Assembly: GCA_964431495.1 (NCBI GenBank)
Contig: CAYSJU010000003.1
Span: forward strand, 46,225 to 110,224
Source: CAYSJU01 sp964431495
GTDB lineage: Bacteria > Omnitrophota > Gorgyraeia > Tantalellales > Tantalellaceae
Length of the DNA stretch: 64,000 nt
Direction: 5' to 3'
This document shows positions 36,758 through 46,286 of the stretch, piece by piece. Made by a program: the position numbers and the translations under genes. The notes beneath the pieces were generated by a model. The model was not told the origin of the DNA, made no database searches, and saw nothing but the letters and a program-made list of their open reading frames with translations. Position 1 is the stretch's first letter, and each line of letters begins with the position of its first letter.

Positions 36758-36833
36758 GCGGGTGTAGCTCAGTTGGTAGAGCATCACGTTGCCAACGTGA
36801 TTGTCGTCGGTTCGAGTCCGATCACCCGCTCCA
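36758..36833 (+). tRNA. tRNA-Gly (GCC)
   Basis: 76 nt. Acceptor GCGGGTG/CACCCGC, anticodon loop TTGCCAA (GCC), CCA encoded. It is 17 bases after tRNA-Lys. Confidence 0.96.
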
Positions 36834-36926
36834 CGTTTTATCCACATGGGTGTGAGATTACGGTACAGCGTAAAAGACCTTGATTAATATTAAATAAACC
36901 ATCCAAAGAAACAGGGAGTGAAGCCC

Positions 36927-37403
36927 ATGGACATGAAGTTGACAAATCTGTTGCGCCAGGACGCTATATCCGTAAAGCTGGAATCCGGCAATAAGGACGA
37001 TGTCCTTGCCGAATTAGTGGACCTCTTGATCGTATCCGGGGGTATAAAAAAATCCGAAAAAAGTCAAATCCTGAAAAAGCTCAAAGAGAGAGAAGAGCTT
37101 GGGTCCACCGGCATAGGCAAAGGAGTGGGTATCCCGCATGCCAAATCTTCATCGGTCAAGAAAATGGTCGCTGCTTTCGGCGTTTCAAAAAAAGGCATTG
37201 ACTTCAGGTCCCTTGACGGAGAACCCACATACCTGTTTTTTCTTTTGATCGCCCCTGGCCAGACTCCCGGCCCACACTTAAAGGCGTTGGCCAAGATATC
37301 ACGTCTTTTGGACGATAAATTCGTCAGGGAAAGATTGCGTTCGGCCAAGACCGATACGGACGTTATGAATGTCCTTGAGAAAGAAGGGCAAAAAAGCGCT
37401 TAA
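36927..37403 (+). CDS. ptsN: PTS EIIA protein, PtsN/fructose type
   Basis: 158 aa from ATG 36927, which lies eight bases after AGGGAG (an in-frame GTG at 36918 overlaps that site). The phosphorylated histidine is H71 in GVGIPHAK, preceded by the usual GSTGIGKG. Single-domain EIIA of this type works as a regulator, not in sugar uptake. It leads a set with YvcK, HPr and EI; no EIIB or EIIC is in the window. The promoter was not found. Confidence 0.92.
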   Translation: MDMKLTNLLRQDAISVKLESGNKDDVLAELVDLLIVSGGIKKSEKSQILKKLKEREELGSTGIGKGVGIPHAKSSSVKKMVAAFGVSKKGIDFRSLDGEPTYLFFLLIAPGQTPGPHLKALAKISRLLDDKFVRERLRSAKTDTDVMNVLEKEGQKSA

Positions 37404-37429
37404 AGAGAAGGGATGCTGGCAGACTCAAG

Positions 37430-38680
37430 ATGGGCAGGTTAAAGTGGCTGTATCCAGGGATGTTGATAAAACGGTGGATATCCCTTACCGTTTTCGGTAT
37501 CGTTCTGATATCCATGGGCTTTGTGATAGTCATATCGGAACGCAGCCCGGAGAATAAAGCCATAGCCGGCCTTATCATCGTGATGGGGATCATGTTCATG
37601 ATATTCGCCATGAAAAGGATATTAAAATCCTTTGTGACGGTTTTAGTGCCGAGAGAAATGGACAACGGCCTTGTTGAAAGGATATACGAAAAGCGTATAC
37701 TTGAAAAAGGCCCGAAGATCGTTGTGATTGGAGGCGGCACGGGTCTTTCAACGCTTTTGATGGGGCTGAAACAGAGGACCAGCAACATAACGGCGATAGT
37801 GACCGTGGCGGACGACGGCGGCTCTTCCGGCCGCCTGCGCGAGGAGTTCGATGTTCTGCCGCCCGGCGATATAAGGAACTGCCTGGTCGCGTTGTCCGCT
37901 TCGGAGGACCTCCTGGGAGCGCTTTTCCAGTTCCGTTTTAAAGGGGGCAAGGAACTGGAGGGCCATAATTTCGGCAATCTTTTTATAACGGCTCTCTCCA
38001 AAGTAACTGGAGATTTCGCCAAGGCTATCCGTGAATCAAGCAAGGTTCTGGCCATAAGGGGTGATGTTTTCCCCGCGACCTTGCAGAAAGTGAGACTCCT
38101 TGCGAAAAGAGAGGACGGAAGAGAGACGGCCGGCGAGAGCCGCATACGAGCAGAAAGAGGGAGCCCGATAAGCCGGATGATCCTGACGCCGGGAGAATGC
38201 AAAGCGAGTCCGGAGTCGGTAAAAGCGATACAGGAAGCCGCGATGATCATTCTTGGCCCGGGAAGCCTTTATACCAGCGTGATGCCGAACCTTCTGATAA
38301 AAGGGATAAAGGACGCGGTCTTAAGATCCAGGGCGATCAAGGTCTATATATGTAATGTGATGACCGAAGCGGGCGAAACAGAGCGTTATTTTGCCAGTGA
38401 CCATGTGAGAGCCATCCTCAAGCACACGGCCCCGGGCATAATCGACTATTGCATAGCGAACGCCACTGGCATCCCAAAACATTTATATGAAAAGTATAAA
38501 CAACAGGAGCAATATCCCGTCAATATCGACGAGAAGGATGAGGAGTGGTTCCGGCGGGAAAAGATAAAACTGATCAAGGCCCACATAGCCAGCACGAAAG
38601 AATTCGTGCGGCATGATTCGGTTAAACTCACTAACACAATAATGAACATTTTCAATGCTTCAAAGAGCAGCGAGTCATGA
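37430..38680 (+). CDS. yvcK: YvcK/CofD-like protein with an N-terminal membrane anchor
   Basis: 416 aa. Two transmembrane segments (about residues 15-33 and 42-62) precede a YvcK-type domain: VVIGGGTGLSTLLMGLK near residue 87, then TVADDGGSSGRLREEF and PPGDIRNCL. YvcK binds UDP-GlcNAc and links central metabolism to cell-wall synthesis in Bacillus; soluble forms lack the membrane part. The gene lies 26 bases after ptsN and overlaps the HPr reading frame upstream of its real start. Confidence 0.88.
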   Translation: MGRLKWLYPGMLIKRWISLTVFGIVLISMGFVIVISERSPENKAIAGLIIVMGIMFMIFAMKRILKSFVTVLVPREMDNGLVERIYEKRILEKGPKIVVIGGGTGLSTLLMGLKQRTSNITAIVTVADDGGSSGRLREEFDVLPPGDIRNCLVALSASEDLLGALFQFRFKGGKELEGHNFGNLFITALSKVTGDFAKAIRESSKVLAIRGDVFPATLQKVRLLAKREDGRETAGESRIRAERGSPISRMILTPGECKASPESVKAIQEAAMIILGPGSLYTSVMPNLLIKGIKDAVLRSRAIKVYICNVMTEAGETERYFASDHVRAILKHTAPGIIDYCIANATGIPKHLYEKYKQQEQYPVNIDEKDEEWFRREKIKLIKAHIASTKEFVRHDSVKLTNTIMNIFNASKSSES

Positions 38681-38709
38681 TTCGCAGGAAGGTGGAACGG
38701 GGCAAGGCA

Positions 38710-38988
38710 ATGAAAGCTGAAAGAGAAATCGTGATCAATGGAAAGACGGGATTACACGCCAGGCCCGCGGCGTTATTCGTGCAGGTTGCGAATAAATACG
38801 ACAGCGATATAACCATAAGAAAGGAAGACCAGGAAGTCAACGGGAAATCGATAATGGGCATTCTGATACTTGCCGCGGAACATGGGACAAAGGTGACCAT
38901 AATCGCGAACGGCGATGACGCGGAACAAGCGGTAGAAGAACTGTCGGAGCTACTGCTCAGGGACATCGAGCCGGATTCCACCGGATAA
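38710..38988 (+). CDS. ptsH: Phosphocarrier protein HPr
   Basis: 92 aa from ATG 38710, which places the phosphorylated residue at H16 (TGLHARPAA); the frame extends to 38677, but that would add an unusual 11-residue head. The Ser46 equivalent is S47 (NGKSIMG), the site HPr kinase uses in catabolite control. No hprK is in the window. EI follows after eight bases. Confidence 0.94.
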   Translation: MKAEREIVINGKTGLHARPAALFVQVANKYDSDITIRKEDQEVNGKSIMGILILAAEHGTKVTIIANGDDAEQAVEELSELLLRDIEPDSTG

Positions 38989-38995
38989 GAATGAG

Positions 38996-40786
38996 ATGAA
39001 AGAACGGAAAAGTCAATCATCAAAGAAGCAGTTGCAGCTTAAAGGCATTCCAGCCGCTCCCGGGATAGTGATGGGAAAAGCGCATGTCTTCGGGGCGGAA
39101 GAACTGCTGCCTCCGAGAAGGAGCATCGCGGCGAGAGAGATACCGGCTGAAATAGACAGGTTTAAAAAGGCCCTGGCTGAAACAAAGAAGGAGATCGTTG
39201 CGATAGAGGAAAAGATCTCTCGTGATATGGGGGTCGAACACGGAAGGATATTCAGCGCGCACCTCCTTGTCCTGGAAGACACCGTGCTGGTCGAAGAGGT
39301 GATCAGCAGGCTGAAAAAAAGGAAAAGGAATATCGAATCCATCTTTGCCGAGGTCCTCGACAAATACATAAATGTGCTTTCCGAGGCGAAAGACGAATAT
39401 CTCAGGGACAGGATAAGCGATATAACGGATGTCGGTAAAAGAATACTGAAGAACCTGATGGGGACCAAGGATATCGGGATGCAGGAGATCACCGAGAAGT
39501 GCATCGTTATTGCTTACGACCTTTCGCCTTCTGATACCGCTATGATGCACAAGGGAAGGGTTGTCGGTTTCGCGACCGATATAGGTGGAAGGACCTCCCA
39601 TACGGCCATCATGGCGAAATCCCTGGAGATCCCAGCTGTGGTGGGACTTGAGAACGTTACGGATATCGTGCAGAATGGGGACATGGTGATACTGGACGGC
39701 ATACACGGAGCCGTGATCGTAAATCCCACCAGAAGGTTCATTGAAAAATATGAAAAGGAAAAGAGAAGATACGAGCATCTTGAGAGAGAGCTTGTTGATC
39801 TCAGGTCGCTGTCAAGCGAGACCCTTGACGGAAAAAAGGTGATACTGGCCGGCAACATAGAGCTGCCCGAGGATGTGGCCAGCCTGGTATCTCATGGGGC
39901 CGAAGGGATAGGGCTTTACAGAACGGAATATTTTTACATGAACAGGCGCGATCTGCCGAGCGAGGAGGAGCAGTTCAACGCTTATAAATCGGTAGCGATG
40001 AGGATAAAACCGCATTACGTTATCGTCCGGACGCTGGACCTCGGCGGCGACAAGTTCCTTTCGCAGCTTGATGTGCCAAGGGAAATGAACCCTTTCCTTG
40101 GATGGCGCGCGATACGGTTCTGCCTGGCCCGGCCGGATATTTTCAAGTCCCAGTTAAGGGCCATATTGCGAGCTTCTGTTTTCGGAAAACTGAAGCTGAT
40201 GTACCCGATGATCTCCGGAGTAGAGGAATTCCGGCAGGCTAACGCAGTCCTTGAAGAGGTGAAGCGCGAGCTGAAGAAAAAAGGGATCGCGTTCAACGAG
40301 AATATTCAGGTAGGCGCGATGATCGAAGTCCCATCCGCGGCGATGACCAGTGACGTTCTTGCGAAGGAAGCCGCTTTTTTTTCCATTGGGACCAATGACC
40401 TTATTCAATACACTCTTGCCGTGGACAGGGTGAATGAAAAAATAGCCTATCTTTATGAACCGACGCACCCCGCGGTGCTGAACCTCATAAAGATGGTGAT
40501 CGATAACGGACACAAGGAAAACATACCCGTCGGGTTATGCGGTGAGATGGCAGGAGATCTTTCCCTGGTCATGATCCTGCTCGGGCTTGGATTGGACGAG
40601 TTCAGCACTTCACCCATCGCCGTTCCGGAAGTGAAAAAAATAGTACGTTCCGTTAAGTATTCAGACGTCAAGGAGATCGCTGAAAAGGTGCTGTCCATGC
40701 ATACCGGAAAGGAAGTCCAGCTTTTTGCGAAGGCTAAATTGAAGGAATTGGTGCCGGATATTATCACTGAACTGGCGGGAAACTAA
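38996..40786 (+). CDS. ptsI: PTS enzyme I
   Basis: 596 aa. It passes phosphate from PEP to HPr. The active histidine is H202 in GGRTSHTAI. The PEP-binding half has GLYRTEYFYM (about residue 304), EVPSAA (about 445) and the C-terminal VGLCGEMAGD with the conserved Cys (about 508). The N-terminal 15 residues are extra and charged. With ptsN, yvcK and ptsH it forms a regulatory PTS. Confidence 0.96.
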   Translation: MKERKSQSSKKQLQLKGIPAAPGIVMGKAHVFGAEELLPPRRSIAAREIPAEIDRFKKALAETKKEIVAIEEKISRDMGVEHGRIFSAHLLVLEDTVLVEEVISRLKKRKRNIESIFAEVLDKYINVLSEAKDEYLRDRISDITDVGKRILKNLMGTKDIGMQEITEKCIVIAYDLSPSDTAMMHKGRVVGFATDIGGRTSHTAIMAKSLEIPAVVGLENVTDIVQNGDMVILDGIHGAVIVNPTRRFIEKYEKEKRRYEHLERELVDLRSLSSETLDGKKVILAGNIELPEDVASLVSHGAEGIGLYRTEYFYMNRRDLPSEEEQFNAYKSVAMRIKPHYVIVRTLDLGGDKFLSQLDVPREMNPFLGWRAIRFCLARPDIFKSQLRAILRASVFGKLKLMYPMISGVEEFRQANAVLEEVKRELKKKGIAFNENIQVGAMIEVPSAAMTSDVLAKEAAFFSIGTNDLIQYTLAVDRVNEKIAYLYEPTHPAVLNLIKMVIDNGHKENIPVGLCGEMAGDLSLVMILLGLGLDEFSTSPIAVPEVKKIVRSVKYSDVKEIAEKVLSMHTGKEVQLFAKAKLKELVPDIITELAGN

Positions 40787-40799
40787 AAAAGGAGCCAAG

Positions 40800-41543
40800 A
40801 TGAAAGGATTGATACTGGCCGCAGGTTATGGCACGAGATTATACCCCCTTACGTTTGACCGTCCGAAACCGTTGTTGGAAGTGGGGGGCAAAAGCATACT
40901 TGAGAGACTGCTAAATAAGCTGGAGAAAGTGGAGTCGTGTGACGGGATATTTGTAGTGACAAATAATAAATTCCATGAAATTATCCACAAATGGAGCCTG
41001 GAGCACGAGTACAGGTTCCCGGTCGACACTATCAATGACGGGACTTTGACAAATGAAGACAGGCTGGGCGCTATCGGGGATATAGATCTTGTCTTGGAAA
41101 CAAAGCACCCGCAGGACGATATCCTGATAATGGCCGGAGACAACCTCTTTGAATTCAACATAATGGAATTCATTTCATTTGCCGGAGATAAAGGACATCT
41201 TTCTGTGGCCCTGTTTGATGTCAAGGACATGGAACTTGCCAGGAAGTACGGAATTGTCTCTCTTGATAAGGATAACATGGTCGTTGATTTTCAGGAAAAG
41301 CCCGAAGAACCTAAATCCACACTGGCCGCGACAGGGATCTACTATCTTCCGGCCGCCAAGGCGCCGGCTTTTTCGGAATACATGAAGACGGACCTCCCCA
41401 AGGACGCTCCGGGTAATTTTGTTAAATGGATGTCCGTAAATGATGAAGTCTTCGGGTATGTGTTCACCGAGGGATGGTATGATATAGGGGACAAAAGATC
41501 GCTTGAGAGGGCGGATTCCGAATACAGGCAAAACGGAATATAA
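40800..41543 (+). CDS. Sugar-1-phosphate nucleotidyltransferase
   Basis: 247 aa. The N-terminal LILAAGYGTRLYPLT (residues 4-18), PKPLLEVGGK and the MAGDNL Asp (about residue 108) mark the NTP-transferase fold that makes NDP-sugars. It is shorter than RmlA, and the substrate (glucose, mannose or another sugar phosphate) is not clear. ATG follows an AGGAGCC site 13 bases after ptsI, so it is likely in the same transcript. Confidence 0.85.
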   Translation: MKGLILAAGYGTRLYPLTFDRPKPLLEVGGKSILERLLNKLEKVESCDGIFVVTNNKFHEIIHKWSLEHEYRFPVDTINDGTLTNEDRLGAIGDIDLVLETKHPQDDILIMAGDNLFEFNIMEFISFAGDKGHLSVALFDVKDMELARKYGIVSLDKDNMVVDFQEKPEEPKSTLAATGIYYLPAAKAPAFSEYMKTDLPKDAPGNFVKWMSVNDEVFGYVFTEGWYDIGDKRSLERADSEYRQNGI

Positions 41544-41589
41544 TTATACATAAACAATATAAGTCGCAAGGAAAGGAGAAGTTGTTTCG

Positions 41590-42735
41590 ATGAAGAAAGA
41601 CAAACACCTGTTTACATCAGAAAGCGTAACAGAAGGGCACCCTGATAAGGTCTGCGACCAGATATCAGACGCGATACTGGACGAGATTTACAAGGAAGAC
41701 CCATCGGGAAGGGTCGCCTGCGAGAGCATGGTTACGACCGGACTTGCAGTGGTCGCGGGGGAGATAAGCACTTCCTGCTATGTTGATATCCCCAAGATCG
41801 TAAGGAGGACTATTAAGGAGATAGGATATACTAACGCGGAGTATGGATTCGATTACCTGACGTGCGGCGTTGTCACATCCATTCAGGGACAGTCCCCGGA
41901 CATCGCCCTGGGAGTTGACGTGGGGGGTGCGGGTGACCAGGGCATGATGTTCGGATATGCCAGTGACGAGACAAAAGAGCTGATGCCCATGCCAATTACT
42001 CTGGCGCACGGCCTTACAATGCGCCTGGCAAAGGTGCGCAGGGAAAAACTTGTTGATTATCTGCGGCCAGATGGCAAGAGCCAGGTGACCGTGGAATATG
42101 ACGATGGCAAGCCCACGAGGGTGGAAGCGGTCATTATCAGCGCGCATCATAATAAAAAGGTAAAGATGAAAGACATACACAGGGATATGAAGAAGCTTGT
42201 GATAGGGGAAGTAATACCCAAAAAGCTCATGGATAAGAAGACCAAGATATTCGTGAATCCCACCGGGAGGTTCGAGGTCGGAGGGCCTCAGGGCGATACT
42301 GGGGTGACCGGACGCAAAATAATCGTGGATACCTACGGCGGAGTGGGAAGCCACGGCGGCGGGTGTTTCAGCGGGAAAGATCCCACAAAAGTGGACCGTT
42401 CAGCTTCATACATGGCGCGGTATATCGCAAAGAACATAGTCGCTGCAGGAATGGCGCATAAATGCGAAATACAGCTCGCGTATGCCATAGGCGTGGCGGA
42501 ACCGGTAAGCGTGATGGTGAACACTTTCGGGACCGGACATGTGTCCGATATGAATATCGTGAACATCGTGAGGGAGACTTTCGATCTTACGCCCGGAGGG
42601 ATAATGGAGCAGCTTAAATTGAGACGGCCAATTTACAAGGCCACGGCTGCTTACGGCCATTTCGGCAGGACAGAGGAAGGATTCACATGGGAAGAGATAG
42701 ACAAGGCCGATGTTCTGAAGAAGAAAGCAAAATAA
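41590..42735 (+). CDS. metK: S-adenosylmethionine synthetase
   Basis: 381 aa, normal length. Makes SAM from ATP and methionine. The GHPDKVCDQISDAILDE segment (residue 17 on), the GAGDQGMMFGYA loop (about 115) and the GGCFSGKDPTKVDRSA P-loop-like motif (about 257) are intact. It is paired with ahcY 18 bases downstream, so SAM is made and its by-product removed from one operon. I see no SAM riboswitch in the 46-base leader. Confidence 0.97.
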   Translation: MKKDKHLFTSESVTEGHPDKVCDQISDAILDEIYKEDPSGRVACESMVTTGLAVVAGEISTSCYVDIPKIVRRTIKEIGYTNAEYGFDYLTCGVVTSIQGQSPDIALGVDVGGAGDQGMMFGYASDETKELMPMPITLAHGLTMRLAKVRREKLVDYLRPDGKSQVTVEYDDGKPTRVEAVIISAHHNKKVKMKDIHRDMKKLVIGEVIPKKLMDKKTKIFVNPTGRFEVGGPQGDTGVTGRKIIVDTYGGVGSHGGGCFSGKDPTKVDRSASYMARYIAKNIVAAGMAHKCEIQLAYAIGVAEPVSVMVNTFGTGHVSDMNIVNIVRETFDLTPGGIMEQLKLRRPIYKATAAYGHFGRTEEGFTWEEIDKADVLKKKAK

Positions 42736-42753
42736 AAAGGGGTAAGGATTATT

Positions 42754-44013
42754 ATGAAAAAGCATGATGTAAAGGATATAAAGCTCGCGAAACATGGAAA
42801 GCTCAGAATAGAGTGGGCGGGTAGCAGCATGCACGTGACAAGATCCATTACGGAGAGGTTCAGGAAGGAAAAGCCGCTTAAAAACGTAAGGGTGGGCGCC
42901 TGTCTGCACGTGACCACTGAGACCGCTAATCTTATGATAGCCCTTAAAGCCGGAGGGGCGCAGGTCAGATTGTGCGCGTCTAACCCTTTAAGCACCCAGG
43001 ATGATGTGGCGGCTTCTCTGGTCAAGGACCACGGTATCCCGGTCTTTGCCATTAAAGGCGAGGATAATGCCACGTATTACAGGCATGTTAACAGGGTCCT
43101 GGACCTGAAACCGCATGTGACAATGGATGACGGCGCGGATCTGATCTCAGAGATCCATTCAAAACGCGTGGACCTCGTCAGCGGTATTTACGGCGGGACG
43201 GAAGAGACCACTACCGGGGTCATACGTCTTAAAAGTCTGGAGAGAAAAGGGCTTTTAAAGTTTCCAGTAATAGCCGTTAATGACGCCGAGACCAAACACC
43301 TTTTTGATAACAGGTACGGGACCGGACAGTCCACGGTGGACGGTATAATAAGGGCTACGAACCATCTTTTTGCCGGCAGCAAGGTTGTGGTCGCTGGATA
43401 TGGATGGTGCGGCCGTGGTGTCGCGATGCGGGCCCAGGGACTGGGCGCCAAGGTAATTGTTACTGAAGTGGATGCCTTGAAGGCCCTGGAGGCGGTGATG
43501 GACGGTTTTGAAGTCATGCCAATGAAAAGAGCCGCCAGAGTAGGCGATGTTTTTGTTACCCTTACCGGTGATATCAATGTTATCAGTTCCGAACATTTTT
43601 TGGTCATGAAGGACAAGGCGATCGTGGCTAATTCAGGCCACTTCAACGTGGAGATCAATATATCGTCCCTGAAAAAAATGTCAAGATCGGTCAGGGGAAT
43701 AAGGCCTTTTGTGGAAGAATACACCCTTAAGAACGGGAAAAGAATAATCCTTTTGGGGGAAGGCAGGCTTATAAATCTTGCGGCCGCGGAAGGACATCCG
43801 GCGATGGTAATGGATATGAGCTTTGCCAACCAGTCCCTTTCCTGCGAATATATGGTGAGAAATCGCGAAAAACTTCATAAAAAGGTCTACGCGGTTCCAA
43901 AGGAGATCGATTCGTTGATAGCGAAACTCAAATTAAGGTCCATGGGTGTCAGTATAGACAGTCTGACACCGGAGCAGAAGAGATACCTTTCGAGCTGGGA
44001 AATCGGAACATAA
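42754..44013 (+). CDS. ahcY: Adenosylhomocysteinase
   Basis: 419 aa. Splits S-adenosylhomocysteine to adenosine and homocysteine with bound NAD+. The Rossmann loop AGYGWCGRGVAM (about residue 213) and CASNPLSTQDDVAA (about residue 73) match the family. The end of the protein (LTPEQKRYLSSWEIGT) lacks the long insertion of some bacterial forms. Confidence 0.96.
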   Translation: MKKHDVKDIKLAKHGKLRIEWAGSSMHVTRSITERFRKEKPLKNVRVGACLHVTTETANLMIALKAGGAQVRLCASNPLSTQDDVAASLVKDHGIPVFAIKGEDNATYYRHVNRVLDLKPHVTMDDGADLISEIHSKRVDLVSGIYGGTEETTTGVIRLKSLERKGLLKFPVIAVNDAETKHLFDNRYGTGQSTVDGIIRATNHLFAGSKVVVAGYGWCGRGVAMRAQGLGAKVIVTEVDALKALEAVMDGFEVMPMKRAARVGDVFVTLTGDINVISSEHFLVMKDKAIVANSGHFNVEINISSLKKMSRSVRGIRPFVEEYTLKNGKRIILLGEGRLINLAAAEGHPAMVMDMSFANQSLSCEYMVRNREKLHKKVYAVPKEIDSLIAKLKLRSMGVSIDSLTPEQKRYLSSWEIGT

Positions 44014-44022
44014 TCTCGCGCG

Positions 44023-45117
44023 ATGAAAATTATCAACCGCTATCTCTTGAAAGAACTGGGTGGTCCTTTTCTGGCGTCCCTTTTCGTGTCCACTTTTATC
44101 CTCGCGGCCGGTAATATCATCCAGACCGCGGACATGGTCGTTAACAAAGGCGTGGAGATAGTCCAGGTCATAAAGATCTTCCTGCTATTTCTTCCTTATG
44201 TGCTGATTTTCACGATCCCCATTTCAGTTCTTGCGGCAGTGCTTCTGGGGTTCGGACGGCTTTCAGGCGATAATGAGCTGACCGCGTTGAGGACAAGCGG
44301 TATCAGCCTTTACAGTATGATGTTCCCATTTGTCATCTGCGGTTTTATCATAAGCCTCGCCAGCGTCCCTTTGAACGACAGCATCCTGCCCCAGTCCGAA
44401 TTCGCGGCCAGGAAACTGATAAAGCAGGTCGGTATAAAACATCCGGCGGCGTTGCTGGAACCCGGGGTGTTCATAAAAGGCTTTAAGGACTATGTGGTTT
44501 TTATTCACGGTATCAGAGGCAATTTCCTGAGGGACATACGTATATACCAGCCAATGGAAGACGGGCCGACACGGACGATCATCGCGGAAAGTGGGGAGAT
44601 CGTCCCGCTGCCGGAAGAAGGCAGCGTAAAGCTCAGGCTGGAGAACGGCACGGCGGATGAGATAATGCCTGAAAAACCGGACGAGTTTTACAAGCTCTCG
44701 TTTCAGGAGTATCACATGACCCTGAATATGGAGAAGACCGTGGATATCGACAGCATAGATAAAAAAACAAGGGAGAAGAGCATAAAAGAGCTCCTTGCCG
44801 ATATCAGGGACATGAAGGACCGCGGGGAGAGCGATATCCCGTTTCGCATAGAGATCCATAAAAAGATAGCCCTGGCGTTCTCAAACCTGGTTTTTGTGCT
44901 TATCGGAATACCCCTGGCAATAAGCACGCACCGCCGGGAAAAGTTTATCGGGTTCGGACTTGCCATGCTTCTTTTTCTCCTTTACTGGGGCATTATGCTT
45001 GCCGGGATAGCCTTTGCGATCAGGGCGATCGTCCCCCCCTGGGCAGGCGTGTGGTCGGCCAATATCCTGCTTTTTCTGATCGCGATAATGATGTTTCGCA
45101 GGCTCACGGTAAGATAA
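44023..45117 (+). CDS. lptF: LptF/LptG-family LPS-export permease (first)
   Basis: 364 aa with three N-terminal and three C-terminal membrane segments around a periplasmic jellyroll (about 130-265). It works with LptB and LptC to pull lipopolysaccharide from the inner membrane. Family signatures: INRYLLKELGGPF at the start and ELTALRTSGISL (about residue 85). The stop overlaps the next ATG by 1 nt (TAATGA). LptB is not in the window. Confidence 0.92.
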   Translation: MKIINRYLLKELGGPFLASLFVSTFILAAGNIIQTADMVVNKGVEIVQVIKIFLLFLPYVLIFTIPISVLAAVLLGFGRLSGDNELTALRTSGISLYSMMFPFVICGFIISLASVPLNDSILPQSEFAARKLIKQVGIKHPAALLEPGVFIKGFKDYVVFIHGIRGNFLRDIRIYQPMEDGPTRTIIAESGEIVPLPEEGSVKLRLENGTADEIMPEKPDEFYKLSFQEYHMTLNMEKTVDIDSIDKKTREKSIKELLADIRDMKDRGESDIPFRIEIHKKIALAFSNLVFVLIGIPLAISTHRREKFIGFGLAMLLFLLYWGIMLAGIAFAIRAIVPPWAGVWSANILLFLIAIMMFRRLTVR

Positions 45118-46205
45118 TGAAACTACTCGAGAAATACATATGCAAAAGTTATGTCACCACGTTTGTCTTCTGCATAGTGCTGCTCATGGTCCTGGGCGTT
45201 ATAGGTGATATACTCGGATTCCTGGATGATATATTCAAGAACAATATACCGCTTGCCAGCATCCTTTTGTTCTATTTTTATTTCGCGCCTTTTGCCTTTG
45301 TCAACATGGTACCGTTCGCGTGTCTCATCAGCGCGGTCTTTGTGTTTAACAACCTGAGCAAGAACCACGAGATAACGGCCATAATCACCAGCGGGATAAG
45401 CATATGGAAGATCGTCAAACCGGTCTTTCTGGTCACGTGTATTTTATGTCTGACGACTTTTATAGTGAATGAAAAGCTGGTGCCTGCGGCCATGGAGAAG
45501 GCGACACGTATAAGGCAGGAAAAGCTCGAGTCCGGCGGCAAAAAAGAGAAAAATACTATCAAGAACATTGCTGTATACGGGAAAGGCGACCAGATAATCT
45601 TTGCCAAGGAGTATGACCCTGGCAGAAAGGAGCTGGGGAACGTCATAATACACAAGCAGAACAAGGACCGTGTGATAATAAAAAAGATAAGCGCGAGCGT
45701 CGTCAAATGGCGTGATGACGGTTTCTGGCTCGGGACTGACGTGATGGTGTTCAAGCGGGGGCCGGATGGCGAGTTCACTTGCGGTCCCGAAGTTTACAAG
45801 AAGAGGAAGATGCCCATCAGAGAGGGGCCGGATGATTTTTTAAACACCCAGTGGGATCCCAGGTTGATGAGTTACAGGCAGCTTGAGAGATATATAAAGA
45901 TCCTGCGGTTCAGTTCTCCCGCGGCAGTAAGGCGGTTCCTGGTTGATCTTAATTATAAGCTGGCTTTTCCGTTCATGGGCATGGTTGTCGTGCTGGTTGG
46001 TATCCCTTTCAGTATCGCCACCGGCAGGGCAAATGCCCTTATAGGCATGGCCAAGGGGATTACACTGCCGATGCTGTATCTGCCGGTGATGGCTTTCAGC
46101 CTTGCTCTCGGTAAAGGGGGCGTCCTGCCTCCCGTCCTGGCCGCATGGCTCAGCAATGTCGTATTCGCCGCTTGGGGCGTGTATCTCATTAATAAGCGAA
46201 GCTGA
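45117..46205 (+). CDS. lptG: LptF/LptG-family LPS-export permease (second)
   Basis: 362 aa from ATG 45117 (KLLEKYICKSYVTTF); the frame is open 22 codons further back, but the upstream part lies inside lptF. Same six-helix plus jellyroll plan. The pair implies a diderm with LPS or a similar glycolipid. Which of the two is LptF or LptG is assigned by order only. Confidence 0.92.
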   Translation: MKLLEKYICKSYVTTFVFCIVLLMVLGVIGDILGFLDDIFKNNIPLASILLFYFYFAPFAFVNMVPFACLISAVFVFNNLSKNHEITAIITSGISIWKIVKPVFLVTCILCLTTFIVNEKLVPAAMEKATRIRQEKLESGGKKEKNTIKNIAVYGKGDQIIFAKEYDPGRKELGNVIIHKQNKDRVIIKKISASVVKWRDDGFWLGTDVMVFKRGPDGEFTCGPEVYKKRKMPIREGPDDFLNTQWDPRLMSYRQLERYIKILRFSSPAAVRRFLVDLNYKLAFPFMGMVVVLVGIPFSIATGRANALIGMAKGITLPMLYLPVMAFSLALGKGGVLPPVLAAWLSNVVFAAWGVYLINKRS

Positions 46206-46219
46206 GGCGTATTTGTAGT

Positions 46220-46273
46220 GGCTCGATTTATCGAGCCCAAAATGATACAGGGTTTGATAAATCAAACCCCTGC
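46220..46273. repeat. Palindromic repeat doublet
   Basis: First unit GGCTCGAT-TT-ATCGAGCC (46220-46237). The second unit is near-palindromic, CAGGGTTTGAT-AA-ATCAAACCCCTG (46248-46272). It fills the space between lptG and the convergent comF and could terminate both. Confidence 0.8.
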
Positions 46274-46286
46274 ATTTTTCCTCTTG

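Noticed and set aside
41544..41589. Possible SAM riboswitch before metK
   Set aside because: The leader is only 46 bases and AT-rich; there is no paired four-helix junction or SAM-II/SAM-III pattern that I can see.
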